Assembly: GCA_932521035.1 (NCBI GenBank)
Contig: OW051497.1
Coordinates: 930,001 to 994,000, forward strand
Length of the DNA stretch: 64,000 nt
DNA from: Oscheius dolichura
Taxonomy: Eukaryota > Nematoda > Chromadorea > Rhabditida > Rhabditidae
Direction: 5' to 3'
Positions 36,327-48,912 of the stretch are shown piece after piece (positions within the stretch are counted from its first letter, which is position 1; each line of letters opens with the position of its first letter). The notes under the pieces are model-generated. The model saw only the letters and a list, made by a program, of their open reading frames with translations, did not search any database and had not been told where the DNA came from. The translations under genes and the position numbers were made by a program.

Positions 36327-39308
36327 TTAATGCTGACCGGAAGTTGTGGGGAGATCCACATCAATCCCGGAATCATCCGGCAGGTCCACGTCGGCCATGC
36401 CAATATCAACCTCCCCATCGGGGGCAATGCCGACTTCTCCGGCTTCCCTTCCGCGAGCTTCGTAGCTACGAATCGCCATCTCGGCGTCTTCTTCTTCCTC
36501 CTCTTGGGCCAGCAATTCCTCCCAAATTGCACGGATCTGCTCTCGGAATGGTTCGGGAGGCTCCTCAGGCATGGCCTCGCCAGCCTCAGGTTGCCTCTGC
36601 AGTCTGCCATGCTCTGCTACAGTTTCTTCATTGTCAACCAACGGTCGCTCGGGCTCGTCTCCAGCGATACGCTGGGCCATGAATCTTGCGAAGAAGCGCT
36701 GAAAGATTAGTTAAAAACATATTCCAAGGAGACAACTTACATGGCCGGGTCCGTGAGGCAATAGGTTTCCGGGTTCTTGAAACATAGCACGATCCACTGA
36801 AAATTGTATACATTATCCAAGCCGAAGAACAAAATAGGGATAATATAAGCTCGGAGATAAACTTACTATTTCTGGGAAAAGCACGGTGTCGTCGACGTCG
36901 ATTGGGAATGCGATCATCCCTTTGGAGAAGGACGGCGTGATCGATTAAGCGGCTAAAATGGCTTTATTAAATTATAAAGGATAGAGACGTACGCGATCTG
37001 ACGGGACCTAGAACGATACTGGCTCCTTTCAGACAGGTCATTCTTGAAGTCTGGATCCCCAGAAACATTCCTCTGCAACACTGTTTGTGGCAGGAATCTC
37101 TTGTTTTCCTTGAAGCCTTCTATGGTTCCCAAGACCACTTTGTTTTCAGAGAAGAACAAGTAGATGGGGGCCTTGGATTCATGCATGAAGATCCAGGCGT
37201 GGTCCTTGGTGCTTGGATCAGCCCATTTCAATGGGAAGAAGTCCCCGGTCTCAGGTACCTGATAGTACGTGTGCCACAGGGGTCCGCCGCGAATATTAAT
37301 GTCTTCGGACATTACTTGGCAAGCTATCTCTCCATTGACCCCTTGATCTGCGGCATCGGAAAGGCAGATGAATTGAATGTCACGCTCATCTTTGTGCCAT
37401 TCCTGAAAAATATGAATTAAGTCTAGGACAGCCGTATTGTGGCGCCAATATAATCTTTGTTTCATTTTTCGAATTTGCTTTCCTTGCGCAAACTTTTCCC
37501 GGTTATACTGATTGATAACAGCGCCTGCAAACTATAGCGGCCTCGCTGCCATCTCACTTTCGACAGGGACGCAGATCAATAAATCGCTTTCGGTGTGACG
37601 CACTGTTTACAAGGAACCTGGTATTTGTCATAAAGGAAAAAACGTATTTGGGATAACACACCTTGATCAGCTGGATGACACACGAGCAGTCAATGGGGGT
37701 CGTCTGAATCGAGCAGGTCAGAGTCGCAAACTTCATTCGATGGAGATGCCTGTAGCCTATGGGCTTGTTAGAGGGGAGGTGCAAAGCCTTGATCTGTAAA
37801 ATATAAAAATTGGAGAAGTACTGTAGTTCACTCACAACTCGAGACATCCTGGCAGTGGTGTAAGTTTCAACGGAACAATCAGAATTCGGACATATAATAA
37901 TGTCAGTAGCATGGACTGCCTAAAATCAATTTTCTTTAAATTTAAAGGTAAGAAATGATACCTCGGCCAATTGGTTTAATTTTTCCGTAGAGGCATCCAA
38001 TTCAGTCTGCTCGTTGTCCGCGTTCTCACTGTAGCCGGAAGCGCCAAATACGAACTTTTTAATGCGAGACTTGTTCTCGCGGAGGACAGCAATAATCACA
38101 TCCACCTGTGAATCTGTAATGTTTCCCTGAAATAAATCAGTTAGCTGGAAGCAGCCGGGTTAATTTACCCATAAACACATGTATCCTACTGTTAAGTTAT
38201 ATTTTAGGGCGCTTATTTGTTGGAGAGTCTTCATAGTCTCCTCGTAGGGGCTTCTCATGACCAAGCATTGACCCTAAAAGGGAAGTATACCTGCATTCGC
38301 TTAAATTGGGGAATAAAGGGAAGGAATGATGAACTCACTCGTCGCCAGAACAGTCCTCTGGCTCGATTGGCTCTCCATTTCTCGTCTTGCTCACAGTATT
38401 GTTTGAGATCACGACATGTCGCCTCCATCCTTACGAAATCATCGCCGTCAAGCTAAAAATCTCTTTTAAATAAAAATGTAAGAAATATTTTATAGCTGAA
38501 ATTGACAAAATAACATGCGACAGCAAGACCGCAAAGTCTAGCATACGACAAGCTGTCTAACTGTGGCGTTCTAGTACTCACCTTGGAAAGGATACGCTTG
38601 ATGACGGCGGGCTGCAAATCTTCTAACATATTGAGTTGAGTTTCCTATAAATATCAAATTAGATAGTAATACGGAGGAAACATACCCCGAGCTGATTGAA
38701 GGGTTCCATCTCCTCGAGGCGCATCTTCTTACTCTCGCCAAAGATATCATATCGTAGAGCCGGATGACGATTACTCAACTCGGTGCGCATACGGTTGACC
38801 TCCCGGTCCAGTTGACGACGACGTCGAGCCCTTCCCATCTCTTGGTCTGACCCAACGGGCAGTTGCATCGGGGCTCTTAGATTGGGCATAGCCGACTGAT
38901 TGGTAGTGGAACTGCGGCGGCTTGGTCCCGGCTCTAAATTCAAACAATTAACTTTAAAACGTGTGCGGGATATAAGTATAAATTAGTAATTTAAATATGA
39001 TTTCCTGATGTACAAACGCTGTTTATAACTTCGTTTAAAAGATCATAAAAGCGAATATTAGGGAGCCTCTATCAAACATAACGGAACTTCGAGTATTATT
39101 TGACTATTTTCGTTGGAATTTTAAAATGAATAATGAAGTTTTGGCTAAATATTTGATTCAGATCAATATTAATATACATTTATATTTAAAACGCACGAGG
39201 TGACCCTTGACGCTCGGGATCTTGCATCGGTTCCAGCACTGGTGGTGGATTAATGCGCCACATGGCTAGTGGATGAAGTGGCAGATTCAGTGGGTTCGGT
39301 TCACTCAT
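36327..39308 (-). CDS. F-box protein with long acidic C-terminal tail
   Basis: Minus-strand gene from ATG 39306-39308 (16 nt after a cattttcag acceptor) to stop 36327-36329. Exon 1 (39197-39308) is Pro-rich. Exon 2 (38686-38933) carries a basic segment (GRARRRRQLDREVNRMR). The next two exons encode an F-box: ETQLNMLEDLQPAVIKRILS then KLDGDDFVRMEATCRDLKQY. F-box proteins bind SKP1 and bring substrates to an SCF ubiquitin ligase. Downstream exons form an alpha/beta-looking substrate region (DVIIAVLRENKSRIKKFVFG; ADQGVNGEIACQVM), then an Arg cluster (NRRRRHRAF) and a tail rich in Glu and Asp (EELLAQEEEEEDAE) ending LPTTSGQH. Junctions near 37417-37660 have two plausible versions. The intron after the first F-box exon holds a palindromic repeat half-site. 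Confidence 0.65.
38519..38570 (-). repeat. Palindromic repeat family, single half-site (copy 8)
   Basis: Inverted half CATACGACAAGCTGTCTAAC followed by TGTGGCG, within an intron of the F-box gene. A weak left arm (CAGCAAGACCGCAAAG) may be present. Confidence 0.65.
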
Positions 39309-39559
39309 CCTTTCTATAAGTGATCTGAAAATGAATAAGTTAGAATAGTCAGAGAAAAGATAAATAAAAGCGAACGCAGGAAAACAGCAAGCGGGCGGCG
39401 AGCAGCCCGACAAGATCGATAGACGCGGGGAGACACGGGGACGGTCAGCGTTTGCCCACAACAAAGGTCGAGCTCATGGCAGCGGGGTGTACAACGCTGT
39501 TGGGAAAGTTCGCGGTTTTTAAATTAGTTTTTTATCCTAGTAGAGGATTATTTTAACAC

Positions 39560-42500
39560 GGGAACCAGCTGGAAACTTGGATAGGATAGAAATCTAATTA
39601 AGAAAAACGGGGACTGTCCAAAACAGCCTTGTATGGTTGTTGTTGTTGTTTTCGTCACAAAATTTGGAAACATTCAATAATGCTGCCGCCTCATAAATTC
39701 GCGATACGATTTGGAGATAAAATAGCTTATCTTGTGATTATTGAAACGTTTCTTATCAATGTTCTGCACTGATCAAAGGGCCATCGCCTTTTTCATACAT
39801 TTTTTGGTGAAAATGGAACGTAAACTTGATTTTTTATATTAAAAAGAGGTAAATAAATTGACAGACTCCTTCCCTAACGCCCTATGAAACGGTTAAACGT
39901 TTAGATAAAGCATTATAAGGTACAGATACAATTGCAACCCACGGAAATGCTCCCAACTTGACGAAATTGTGGTTTTAGTTACTTTTCCTCGTGTAAATTG
40001 CCTTGTTCTGCCGTAACGCGTCTCAGACCATAATACCTAACCATCTTTCTTTCAGGGAACATTAAATCGAAAAGAAACGGAAGTTATATCAAATGCGACA
40101 GCTGAACCGCGGAACGCTCGCGTGGTATCAATGTACGTATTGACGGGCAATAAATTGGCGCGTGTTTGAAAGAAGACGAACGGCGACGCTTCTTTAAAAA
40201 ATAATATGGACAAGGAAATATACCTATTCATGATTGGCCGTGAAATGGTTGGTTTAATTGCTCTGCCCCGTCTTCTATAAGCGGTTTGCATCCTTTCCTC
40301 ATCAACCGTCCCAGTCAGGAGGTTATTTCTCTTCCTCCACGGCATACATGACACAAGTGCACCCATTTTTTCTGAAAGAACGTCTTTTAAAGAAGAAAAA
40401 AAATAGAAAAGTACAAAGCGCAGCGGGGATAACAAGCTGCGAATTAGAAGAGGTAAGCCCATTTGGTGTACTCTATGGCAACGGCAACTGACGTGGAAAA
40501 GAAGCGGGAAAAGAAGGGATTTTCATTTCCTTGAGTGTTCCGCTATATTATGGGTGAGGGCAGGATATAGGAAAGAAATAACATTGCCAGATAAAGAACG
40601 TGGCGTTTTCACAGTAACAATCTGGTGAAACGACGGCTGAATTCTTATAGCCGATCTGGCTTGTAAAGCATTCGAGGGACAGTCGAGGGATTTGAAATTC
40701 GAAGTACACAGCTTGAGGAGGAAGAGAATGTTATTACTGCAAATGGTGTCGGTGAGAAATGTTCACTGGGAGATTTCACAACAACAACATGTTATTTTGG
40801 GCTTCCTGTGTCCTGCAGGTGGTGTTTATCAAAACCAATGCGTAAAAGATGAGAAATGGTTGTTGAGGAAGGAACTTCTGTCAGGATTAGAAGCTGATGC
40901 CCTCACCTCCAGATGCTGTAGATTACGACACAGGACTAATAAAGATGAAATAACACAGCTTGGGAAAAAAGAAAGACTACAGCTGGAATCAGATGGCCTT
41001 CTTCTCGATGGGTCTTCTTTAAAAAGACCCCCTTAGATGGACCTGGCACAAATTTTCTTTTCTTGATAATTTCTAAGCAACCGTCGCTTTCTAATATTTG
41101 CTACCTGCTTACCTTCTTGTTTTTCCTTTCAGGCATCCTGTGTTTCCTTTACACATGCGTCATATCTCAAACTTTTCCACTACCTCTCTAGACCGTTGCA
41201 GAGCTTCCCAATCTCGAAATTCCTGTTTGCAAAACTCAACCAGAACCGGATGTTTAACTTCCCCAAAGGCCGGTCATATTCCGAACACTCACTCCCAATA
41301 TCAAGGTTCGCCCTTTACGTCAAAATTCAAAGGTTTGCCGGATGTTGGTTCTCACCACGCTGTCAGTTAAATGTCATCTGGTCACTTGGAGATTGCCGTC
41401 AAAAAGATTTATGTTATTCGCTTCCTTGTTACACTTTTTCCGAAGTGTTCACACCTTGCTCTTCTGTTTATCTTCTTTTCGTGAATTTGAGAAGTCTAGA
41501 CCATTTCATAACAACTGTGTAGCATTTCATCTTCAGTAAACGGCTCCAAGCTCAAGAGTTAGTCCTTGACTCTCCTCCCGAAGCAATCGTGGAAACGTTT
41601 AATGAAATTTCCTTGCTGCCAGGATCCTTCGGGTCCGCTTGGTCTCTTCAATAAACATGGCAACATCTGTTCCTCTTTTGAGCAGTCCCAGTCATCAAAG
41701 CGTTTTATTCTGGTCCAGAGACCGGTTTATTTTTAACTCTCTTGATTATTCGTCTCTGTCTCCGGTAATCTGACCCCCCTGTCTTATTTCTATGCAAGTA
41801 CTTCATCAGCTGGATAGGATTACATCGTTCAATAGATGAAAAAGAGACTGGGGCTACCGATTTTTATCTGATATTTTTCAAGACTTCTGCTTATTAGACA
41901 GTAAAAGTGCGACGTAGGTAACTGGAAAATTGGATTTTCTGCTATTCCTCGTGTCGAGAGTCCGTCATTTATACTATTAGGACGGGACATTCTTTGCACA
42001 TGAGACGAACAAAGTCCTCTTTTGTAAAGGAATGTCACTTCAAAATATTATTATTAGAAAACGTTCAGCACGGGCGATTTGTCTCTGCTGGGCTATTGTT
42101 TTTTCCGGAATTCTTTCGCTGTTATTATACTTCGCATAAAAATGAATTATCTCCCCCGTGCCGGGTATCTTCCTGTTTAGGCGCCGTTCTGCTTTACTTC
42201 CCTCTGGCTTCACCCAGTCTAACTAACATCTTTGTCTGATGGTGTAACCGATGTCCATTTCTCCCTTTCCTAAAAACAACTATTTGTCTAGTCCAATGTG
42301 GTCTGGGGATAATTGTCGATACAAGTCCCCTATTTAGCACTACAATATTGGATCGCTTTGCTCATTTCGAACACTCATGCCCAAATTGAACAAACACCGC
42401 CGGAGCCATATGAAATGCGAGGAGCAACCTCAATTGGTCTTTTCTGGATTCTCCGGCCCCGGTTTAAGTTCCCTTCCTCCTTTGAGCTCTGATGTTTTGA

Positions 42501-43560
42501 GGAAGCATATTCAAAAATCGTGACAGGAGCCTATTATCTAGGGGAAAACATCGTAGGTATCGTTTATCACTTTAAATAGTCTGAAGTTTGACCTCCGAGC
42601 TATTCTTACCTAACCACTAAATGCACTTACCCTCTTGCATTCCCTATTGATAAATGTAATTTACGCTCTCAAAAACTTTGAGCATGCTGCGTGACAACTT
42701 TATCTCCTTTTGACTTTCCCCCCTCTCTCTCCAGGCGCAGTAAGGCGAAGTTTTTAGAGTGGTCATTTAGCCCAGTCAGTGGAATTTGGGATTAGGTTTA
42801 TAGGAAACATTATGTTTGCAATTCACACTAGCGGAAGAGGGAGATAAACAATTTTGGGGAGCGAAAGACCCGTTCCACTGCAGGTCAGGAGGATCACTTC
42901 CCCTAGAGAAATACACGATGCCTTTTCCATTTTAATTCTTGAAAAGTTCAAAAGCCCGCGTTTCTACCGGATGCCATCAAAAAAGTATGTTGAGCAGTCC
43001 TAGAAAACCCTAAATCCCAGTTGCACTAACTGATTCCACATGTGGCATGAAACAAAGCACACTTCCGACTTTTATGACCCTCCCATCAAAGCATCCATCA
43101 CTTGTAAAACACAGCGAAACATAAACATCGGCTCCTTCTTCTTTTACCTACCAACTATATTCAGCTTTTCCTCCCTAAGAATAGGTGCACTTTTACGTCA
43201 TTTTTAACATTGGGTGTTGGCCAGGAAGGGACGAATGTTTGCACATAGAGAGAAATTCCTCAGCAGATGGTCATAACGCCCCCGTGTCCGTCAAACGTGC
43301 AGAACGTTATCCTCTGCCATGGTTTTGACCCCTTTTCCTCTTTGTGGTCATAATTGTTTTCATGAGCTTGCCATATCCTCGCCACAAGACGGTTATTATT
43401 CGCTTTGGGGCAGTTAAAAGCTAATTCAATGTTGGCTAGCTGTCTAAAAACATAGAATACCCTTGTATTCCACCGTAGTTCGACAAAACTAGAAAAAAGC
43501 TGTATGGAAATGCATTTTTCCGACGTTTGGAAGTTATTTGGGCCACAGATTGAAATTTTA
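39560..43560. other. Long gene-free stretch
   Basis: I found no exon chain, RNA gene or repeat. Frames of up to about 135 codons (for example minus strand 40052-40462 and plus strand 40692-41036) show no domain, no signal peptide and no adjoining splice sites. It could be intergenic or a large intron of an undetected gene. Confidence 0.4.
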
Positions 43561-43570
43561 GGCAACGTCT

Positions 43571-43611
43571 AATTGTGGGGCCGACATACAACACGGCTGT
43601 CTGGCTGTGGC
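43571..43611 (-). repeat. Palindromic repeat family, single half-site (copy 9)
   Basis: Inverted half GGGGCCGACATACAACACGG followed by CTGTCTGGCTGTGGC. It abuts a TATA box. Confidence 0.7.
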
Positions 43612-43615
43612 AGGG

Positions 43616-43623
43616 TATAAAAG
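43616..43623 (+). promoter_or_regulatory. TATA-box-like element directly after repeat copy 9
   Basis: GGGTATAAAAGGGG starts 2 nt after the repeat ends. A CAGTTGCAG string lies about 30 nt downstream, where transcription could begin. No gene was recognised downstream, so its target is unknown. Confidence 0.35.
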
Positions 43624-43649
43624 GGGAAAAACTTTGTGTAAAGTTCAGT

Positions 43650-45970
43650 TGCAGTCCTGTGCTTTTCCGAATCATCCAGAGGGGAATATAATTGAACTAA
43701 TTCCACGTAGTTACCCTTTGCCTACTAACGTTATCCAGAAAACATTCCTCACATGGTTATAATAATTTTTCCCTCATTTGCTAATAGTTCTATTTTCGTT
43801 CCTTTTCATCCATCTATTCCTCCCTCGTGGCCAAACATTGAATTGTAACCGGGTCCAGTCTTCCATCCGCAACGGGGCCCCTTCCTTTCATAAGTTTGGA
43901 GATGAAAGAGATGAGCCAGAGAAGAGACTAGCCGGCTGGATTTATCCCACTCAAATTAAATCTTCTTTCTGCCTACGCTTCTTCTATTATAATTGTTCTC
44001 GTGGGTGAAACATCTTCTTGTTTCTATACCAATTTGGGTGACAACTTGATTGTCAACAAGTAGCGAGAAGAAGGCGCGAAAGAAGGATAACAAAAAACAA
44101 ACTCCACATAGAGAAGGATGTTCACTGCTCGCTTGGGACTTATTCTTGGGATGAGGTCCCTGCTGGAGATTGGACTACATATCTCCCTTAAGCTAATCAT
44201 ATTGCCGCTTATTCTTACAGTTTAAAGTTCACGTTTGTAGGCAGGGCAGCAAAGAGCCCTGAAACAGGTCCTTTCAAATTTTGACTTAATAGGGAACTCA
44301 TATCTTCCTAATATTACGTTTTGCATCTGATCACCTTTCGTCTTTAGAATGCCTAAAAGTTAAAGGGCCTTAGGTAGTATGACCTTCCTGTTTACTACTT
44401 CCTAGTGAATCATTTTGTTCACCACAAATGTCTTCTGTATCTGAACAACTTACCCCTACTCATTAATTTCGAGTTGTAATTGCAATTTCATGTCAGAATA
44501 GCATAAATAGCTGATAATTGTTATTATATGAGTATATGAGGCCAACTAATGATACTTGCCGGTTTCATCTTAAGCTTTTTCATAATATCTTCCAAAATAG
44601 CTTAGCCCACCTATTTCTAGCCCTCGCAATTGACTAAAGTGCTCAATAAGAGCTATTTCCATCCAACAAGGATTTACTGAAATGGTGATCCCCCCTTTAT
44701 GGCGTATGGCGGGGTGCAGCATAGAGTCATCTTCTTCCTAGTACCTTCTTTTATTAATTAGTCAAAAGAAGAAGATTGCTCACGTCCGCTGGTGCTTTAT
44801 ATTCTGTTTCTGACATTTCATCCACATTCCTCAGAGAGAGTTGCACTCCAGCCATCTCATAAGGAAAATAATAAATGGTTCGGCTGAAATTTCTTAATTT
44901 CATATTCATTCGCAATCGCTTTCTTCTCTTGAGTTCTATAAAAATCCTGACAGGTGGAGGAACTCCGGTCTTTTAAAGCCTATGATCTCAAAGGGAATAT
45001 GTAATTGGGTTCTAAAGAGGGTGATGCCTTTTTGACCCTTGTGGAGGGTCTTCTTCCCTCTTTTTGCCCCCACGTGTTCAATCCCACTGATTCACATAAC
45101 CAGCTGGTTAAGTAATTGCAACCCTGTTCCTGGGGGCTTAATTCACTTGGTGTCAATTTGGACTATAGCCATCCCCCCTTTCTCTCGTTCCAGTGGGAGC
45201 AAAGAATGTGTTTTTCCCTTCAACTCTTTCCAGTCTACTAATGGTGACAAGGGCACCGTCTCAATTGGAGGAAATAGCATTTCCTCGTTAAATTTAAGGA
45301 CAGACAAGCCATTTTTGATACGACCCTCAGCGAAGGGCAACTCAACTTTGCTTCTCATCTTTCAACGTAGCTGTCAGCAGTAATTATTTCTATTTTAATT
45401 AATACTACACACACGCGGGAGTGATTCTTAGATCTCTGCCAGAAGAGTAAAATATGGTCTCAGGGGTTTAAGACCGCTGAACTGCGAACCAGCCTGACCT
45501 CGGAAGTGTTTTTAAAACCTCCGTCCATCACGCTAAGCTTAGTAATTGACGAAAACATTGGATGGGTCTAAGGAAGGACGTTATTTTCATCTTTCCTCAC
45601 GCGCTGAAGCTTAATGATTTACGCTACTAATAAGGACAGAAATCATCTCGAGTACGTCAGCTATACGACAAGTTGTTATGGTTAAGATTCCTCACGTATT
45701 TCTTAAGGTTTCTGTTTCTTTAGGAAGTACAGTAGTTTTTTTTAAACGAAGCCTGTCAACTATACGATGATGTTATCCACCCTCACCTTGGGATCATTTG
45801 ATCTCATTCCTTTTGACCGGGAATCCCTTGAAGTCACGCTTTGATTAGCTCTCTCAAGTAGTCCTCAACAAATTGAGCTATCTCAGCGTGTCCAAAATTC
45901 CTAATTCACACCACAAGGCGTCCAGTACTTTCAACGTTTCCAATAGTAACAAAATCCAGAAAAATGGCCC
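43650..45970. other. Gene-free stretch
   Basis: Nothing supported. A relic of the palindromic family (ACGACAAGTTGTTATGG) may lie near 45663. Confidence 0.35.
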
Positions 45971-45971
45971 G

Positions 45972-46064
45972 CCACAGCAAGACAGTCGTGCCGTATATCG
46001 TTGCCACAGATAGATAGCCGTGTAGCCTGGGCGAGATAAACGACACGGTTGTCTAGCTGTGGCG
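45972..46064. repeat. Palindromic repeat family, three-module copy (copy 10)
   Basis: GCCACAGCAAGACAGTCGTG left module, a middle module with AGATAGCCGTGTAGCCTGGG, and an inverted right module ending CTAGCTGTGGCG. Confidence 0.8.
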
Positions 46065-46065
46065 C

Positions 46066-47305
46066 GGTCAACTTTCTTTCAGACCTCTGCTGCCAGGTCC
46101 GTCGATAATTTCTCTGTTTTTTATTTTCTGATATCTAATTTGACAAGCTGTCATGTACCTCGTAAACATTCAAAACGAGAGTGTGAATGAGAGAGAGCGA
46201 TACTTCCTTAAATGATTTCTGCTCAGGGGAGATTGCGTGACATTTTTCACCAGTTACCTTCTGGCGGTCTCTCTCATTCGCATTAACTTTTCGTGAAATC
46301 ACCGAAAGGGCTTGATTTTTTGGTCATCGGTTGAATTTAAACCACATGTGGTCCCGGAAAGATCACATCCATGATGAAATCAAGCATTGCGGCGCTCGCT
46401 GTCTTCTAGTTACCGGATGTCGCTCTTCAGTGACCAGTTTTTTATTAGGGAAATGATGTTTCCCATGGCCCCGTTAATATCTAATCGTTTACGAGTACCA
46501 TTAAATTAGCCACTATTTTGTCCAGTGTGAGTACTAGTCTAGACGAGTTCAAGATCCGCGTCTCCTTTCCCACCTTTCCTCTACAGGGAAAGTATCATCC
46601 TAGAAATTGAACTCAGGGTAATGATGAGGCTATTCATACGGACAAGTTTTGAATTAGATACTGTTCATCTCTTCAAAGAAGTCCATAAAAACTTGGGAAA
46701 TCCACGTCTCTTCCTGTTATAATCATCTTTTCCCCCTCAAAGTGAAATCACAAAGTCGGCCGGTCACATGTCCGCCTCCTTTAAACATTTAAACCGTCCT
46801 TTAGACGATGATACGGATTTAAAGTTAGATTTTCGAACACCAGCGAATAAATCTTTAAATCGCCCAGAATATTGTGTAGGGATGAGATTTATTAGAAGTA
46901 TGGGAGCCCAGAAGAGTTCTTGAGAGATTGCGTATCTCTTACAGCCTGCCATTCTTTGACTCTTTTCTTCTGCTTCTTTACTTTTGCAAGAATTGTGTTC
47001 CCAGAGATAAGCTCCCAGTTAGCTCATAATAAACATCTTCCCCTTCAACATGATTATTGTGTGTCACAGCTAGCACACAACTTCATGAGAATTCTAAACT
47101 TCTCCGAAGGGTCCATCGTATACTTTTTGTTTTGAAAGCCCTAGAAACCACCTTATTAACGAATTCCACTTCTCTCACCACTTCCGGTCTCCCCCTCGTC
47201 CTATTTAATTTAAGGTCTTGTTTTCAGACATCTCTAACAAATTCTGTTGTGTGTCTCACATTTTCACACGCCTACATATTTCTAATAAATTTATTTAGGA
47301 GAAAA
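46066..47305. other. Upstream region of the GPCR gene
   Basis: No separate gene seen. An acceptor (aatttatttag) ends 8 nt before the ATG at 47306, so a spliced leader or an upstream non-coding exon is likely. Confidence 0.4.
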
Positions 47306-48663
47306 ATGAATACCACAGATGCCTCGGGCAGTAATACCACGGCTCCGTCTGGAGATTTATTCACTGTTTATGAGACAGCATTTTATATGGTCAATGGTTC
47401 AGTGGGAGCATTCTTCAACTTCTTGGTTCTATTTATTGCTTTCAAATATATTGATACCGACGACAAACCAAGACAGGTAAGGAATGAATTTGATGAACTA
47501 CTCCTGGGAGGGCGCAGAAGCCTACAAGCCATCCAACCTTGCGATAATTAACCGGCCGGGTCGTGTCTGCTCCAGAGGCTTTAGGCACGGCTGTCTACCT
47601 GTGGTCGGAGAAACGACACGGCTGTCTAATTGTGGCTTCGGCCCGTTTCAGTAAATAAAGTGGGAAATAAGAGATTCGTTTCCAGATAATTGTTATAAAC
47701 ATGACGGCAGCCGATCTCCTCATGTGCATAGTTTACATGATAACCAGGCCGTTTCTCAGCCTCTTCCCCAATTTTATGTGCCACCCTTACTATATAACGA
47801 TATGGACTGTTCAACTCTGCAGTACTTTGAACCTTGTCTGGTAAATTAACCTCTCCCCAATTCGTCTTATAAACAAATTCAGGCTGAACCTAGACAAGCT
47901 CCTTTACATCCAGTATCCCCTTCACTATTACACAATCGTCAATAGGAGCCGCTTTCGCCTTCTCTCTTTTTGTACTTGGGTCGTTCTGGGAGCCATTGCC
48001 ATTTTTGTTAGCTTCTTTATGGTCACTGTAAGTGTCAGCTTCATTTATATTGACAAATTGGCTATAGGACGGTTGCCACCGGGTAATTCAACTGGATATG
48101 GACATTTACCTACCGATTTGTATGCTCTACGCCATCATGATTCTGGCTTCTTTTATCATTTCTGCTATTATCTATATAATTGCTCACAATTCTACCCAAC
48201 TTGAAGCGAGACAAAGAACGGTTTGTTTTATTCCCGGAGGGAAGCAATAGAAAGGTTTAGAGGATGTTCCACCGTCTGTTTTTCCTCTTTTCCAGTACGC
48301 TCTGGACATTTTTCACTTGTCTTCCTTACAGGCTCTTGTACGTGATGCACATACTTTGTGAGTTTGATCTTCTTTTCGAGACCATAAGAATATTTAGGCT
48401 ATTCCTGCAGCACATCCTTCTCACGTGACCTAACCGACGTGTTCTTCCGTATTCTCGTCGTTGGTACTGTAATCAACCCGTTGATTACAATCTCCACTCA
48501 ACGGATCTATCGTGTCCGACTTCTTAAAATATTTAACAACTTCCAAGACCGTCGGTTATCAGAAGAGACGGCCATTTCGAACTCAACCCGGCGGCCTAGT
48601 TCCAAAGGGTGCCTTCAAATCGAAAACGTTGCTTTGACTTCAAACATGGGCACCATTTTGTAA
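47306..48663 (+). CDS. Class A (rhodopsin-like) G protein-coupled receptor
   Basis: Six exons: 47306-47476, 47686-47840, 47883-48027, 48068-48220, 48261-48357 and 48398-48663, giving 328 aa. Four of the five introns are 40-42 nt. The N-terminus has glycosylation sites (NTT, NGS). TM2 contains NMTAADLLMCIVYM. TM3 ends LVWLNLDKLLYIQYPLHYY, with LDK where most class A receptors have DRY. TM6 is STLWTFFTCLPYRLLYV. TM7 ends VINPLITISTQRIYR, an NPxxT variant of NPxxY. The tail is about 50 residues, rich in Ser and Arg. The ligand cannot be predicted; nematodes have large families of such neuropeptide- or amine-like orphan receptors. A full palindromic repeat lies in intron 1. AATAAA is at 48857. 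Confidence 0.8.
47575..47636. repeat. Palindromic repeat family, two inverted modules (copy 11)
   Basis: Two tandem inverted halves: GGCACGGCTGTCTACCTGTG and AAACGACACGGCTGTCTAAT, in intron 1 of the GPCR gene. The left-pointing half is missing. Confidence 0.75.
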
Positions 48664-48856
48664 TTTGCCTCCCATTTTTGACAACTTGTTCGTGTTAACT
48701 CACCGGTTAAAATAGAAGAGAAGTTTATATTTGGTTTCACTCCAGCCTATCACTCGTCTCATATCCTGGTCATCTGCAATAGATCTCGCTATTTTTATCT
48801 GTTTATTCGGTTTGCTTCTATAATATTCTACCGTATTTATCTCTTTTTTTTGCTTT

Positions 48857-48862
48857 AATAAA
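48857..48862 (+). terminator. Polyadenylation signal of the GPCR gene
   Basis: AATAAA lies about 195 nt after the TAA stop codon and about 50 nt before the end of the convergent minus-strand gene. Confidence 0.5.
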
Positions 48863-48912
48863 GAAAACACGGTAAAGGTTTATTGTATTCCCACAGTTGA
48901 CAGGTTTATTCT

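Noticed and set aside
40052-40462. Minus-strand frame of 136 codons
   Set aside because: No domain, no signal peptide, no neighbouring splice sites, and it overlaps an unrelated plus-strand frame.
43260-43675. Overlapping minus-strand frames of about 80-100 codons
   Set aside because: They run through palindromic repeat copy 9 and lack motifs or splice partners.
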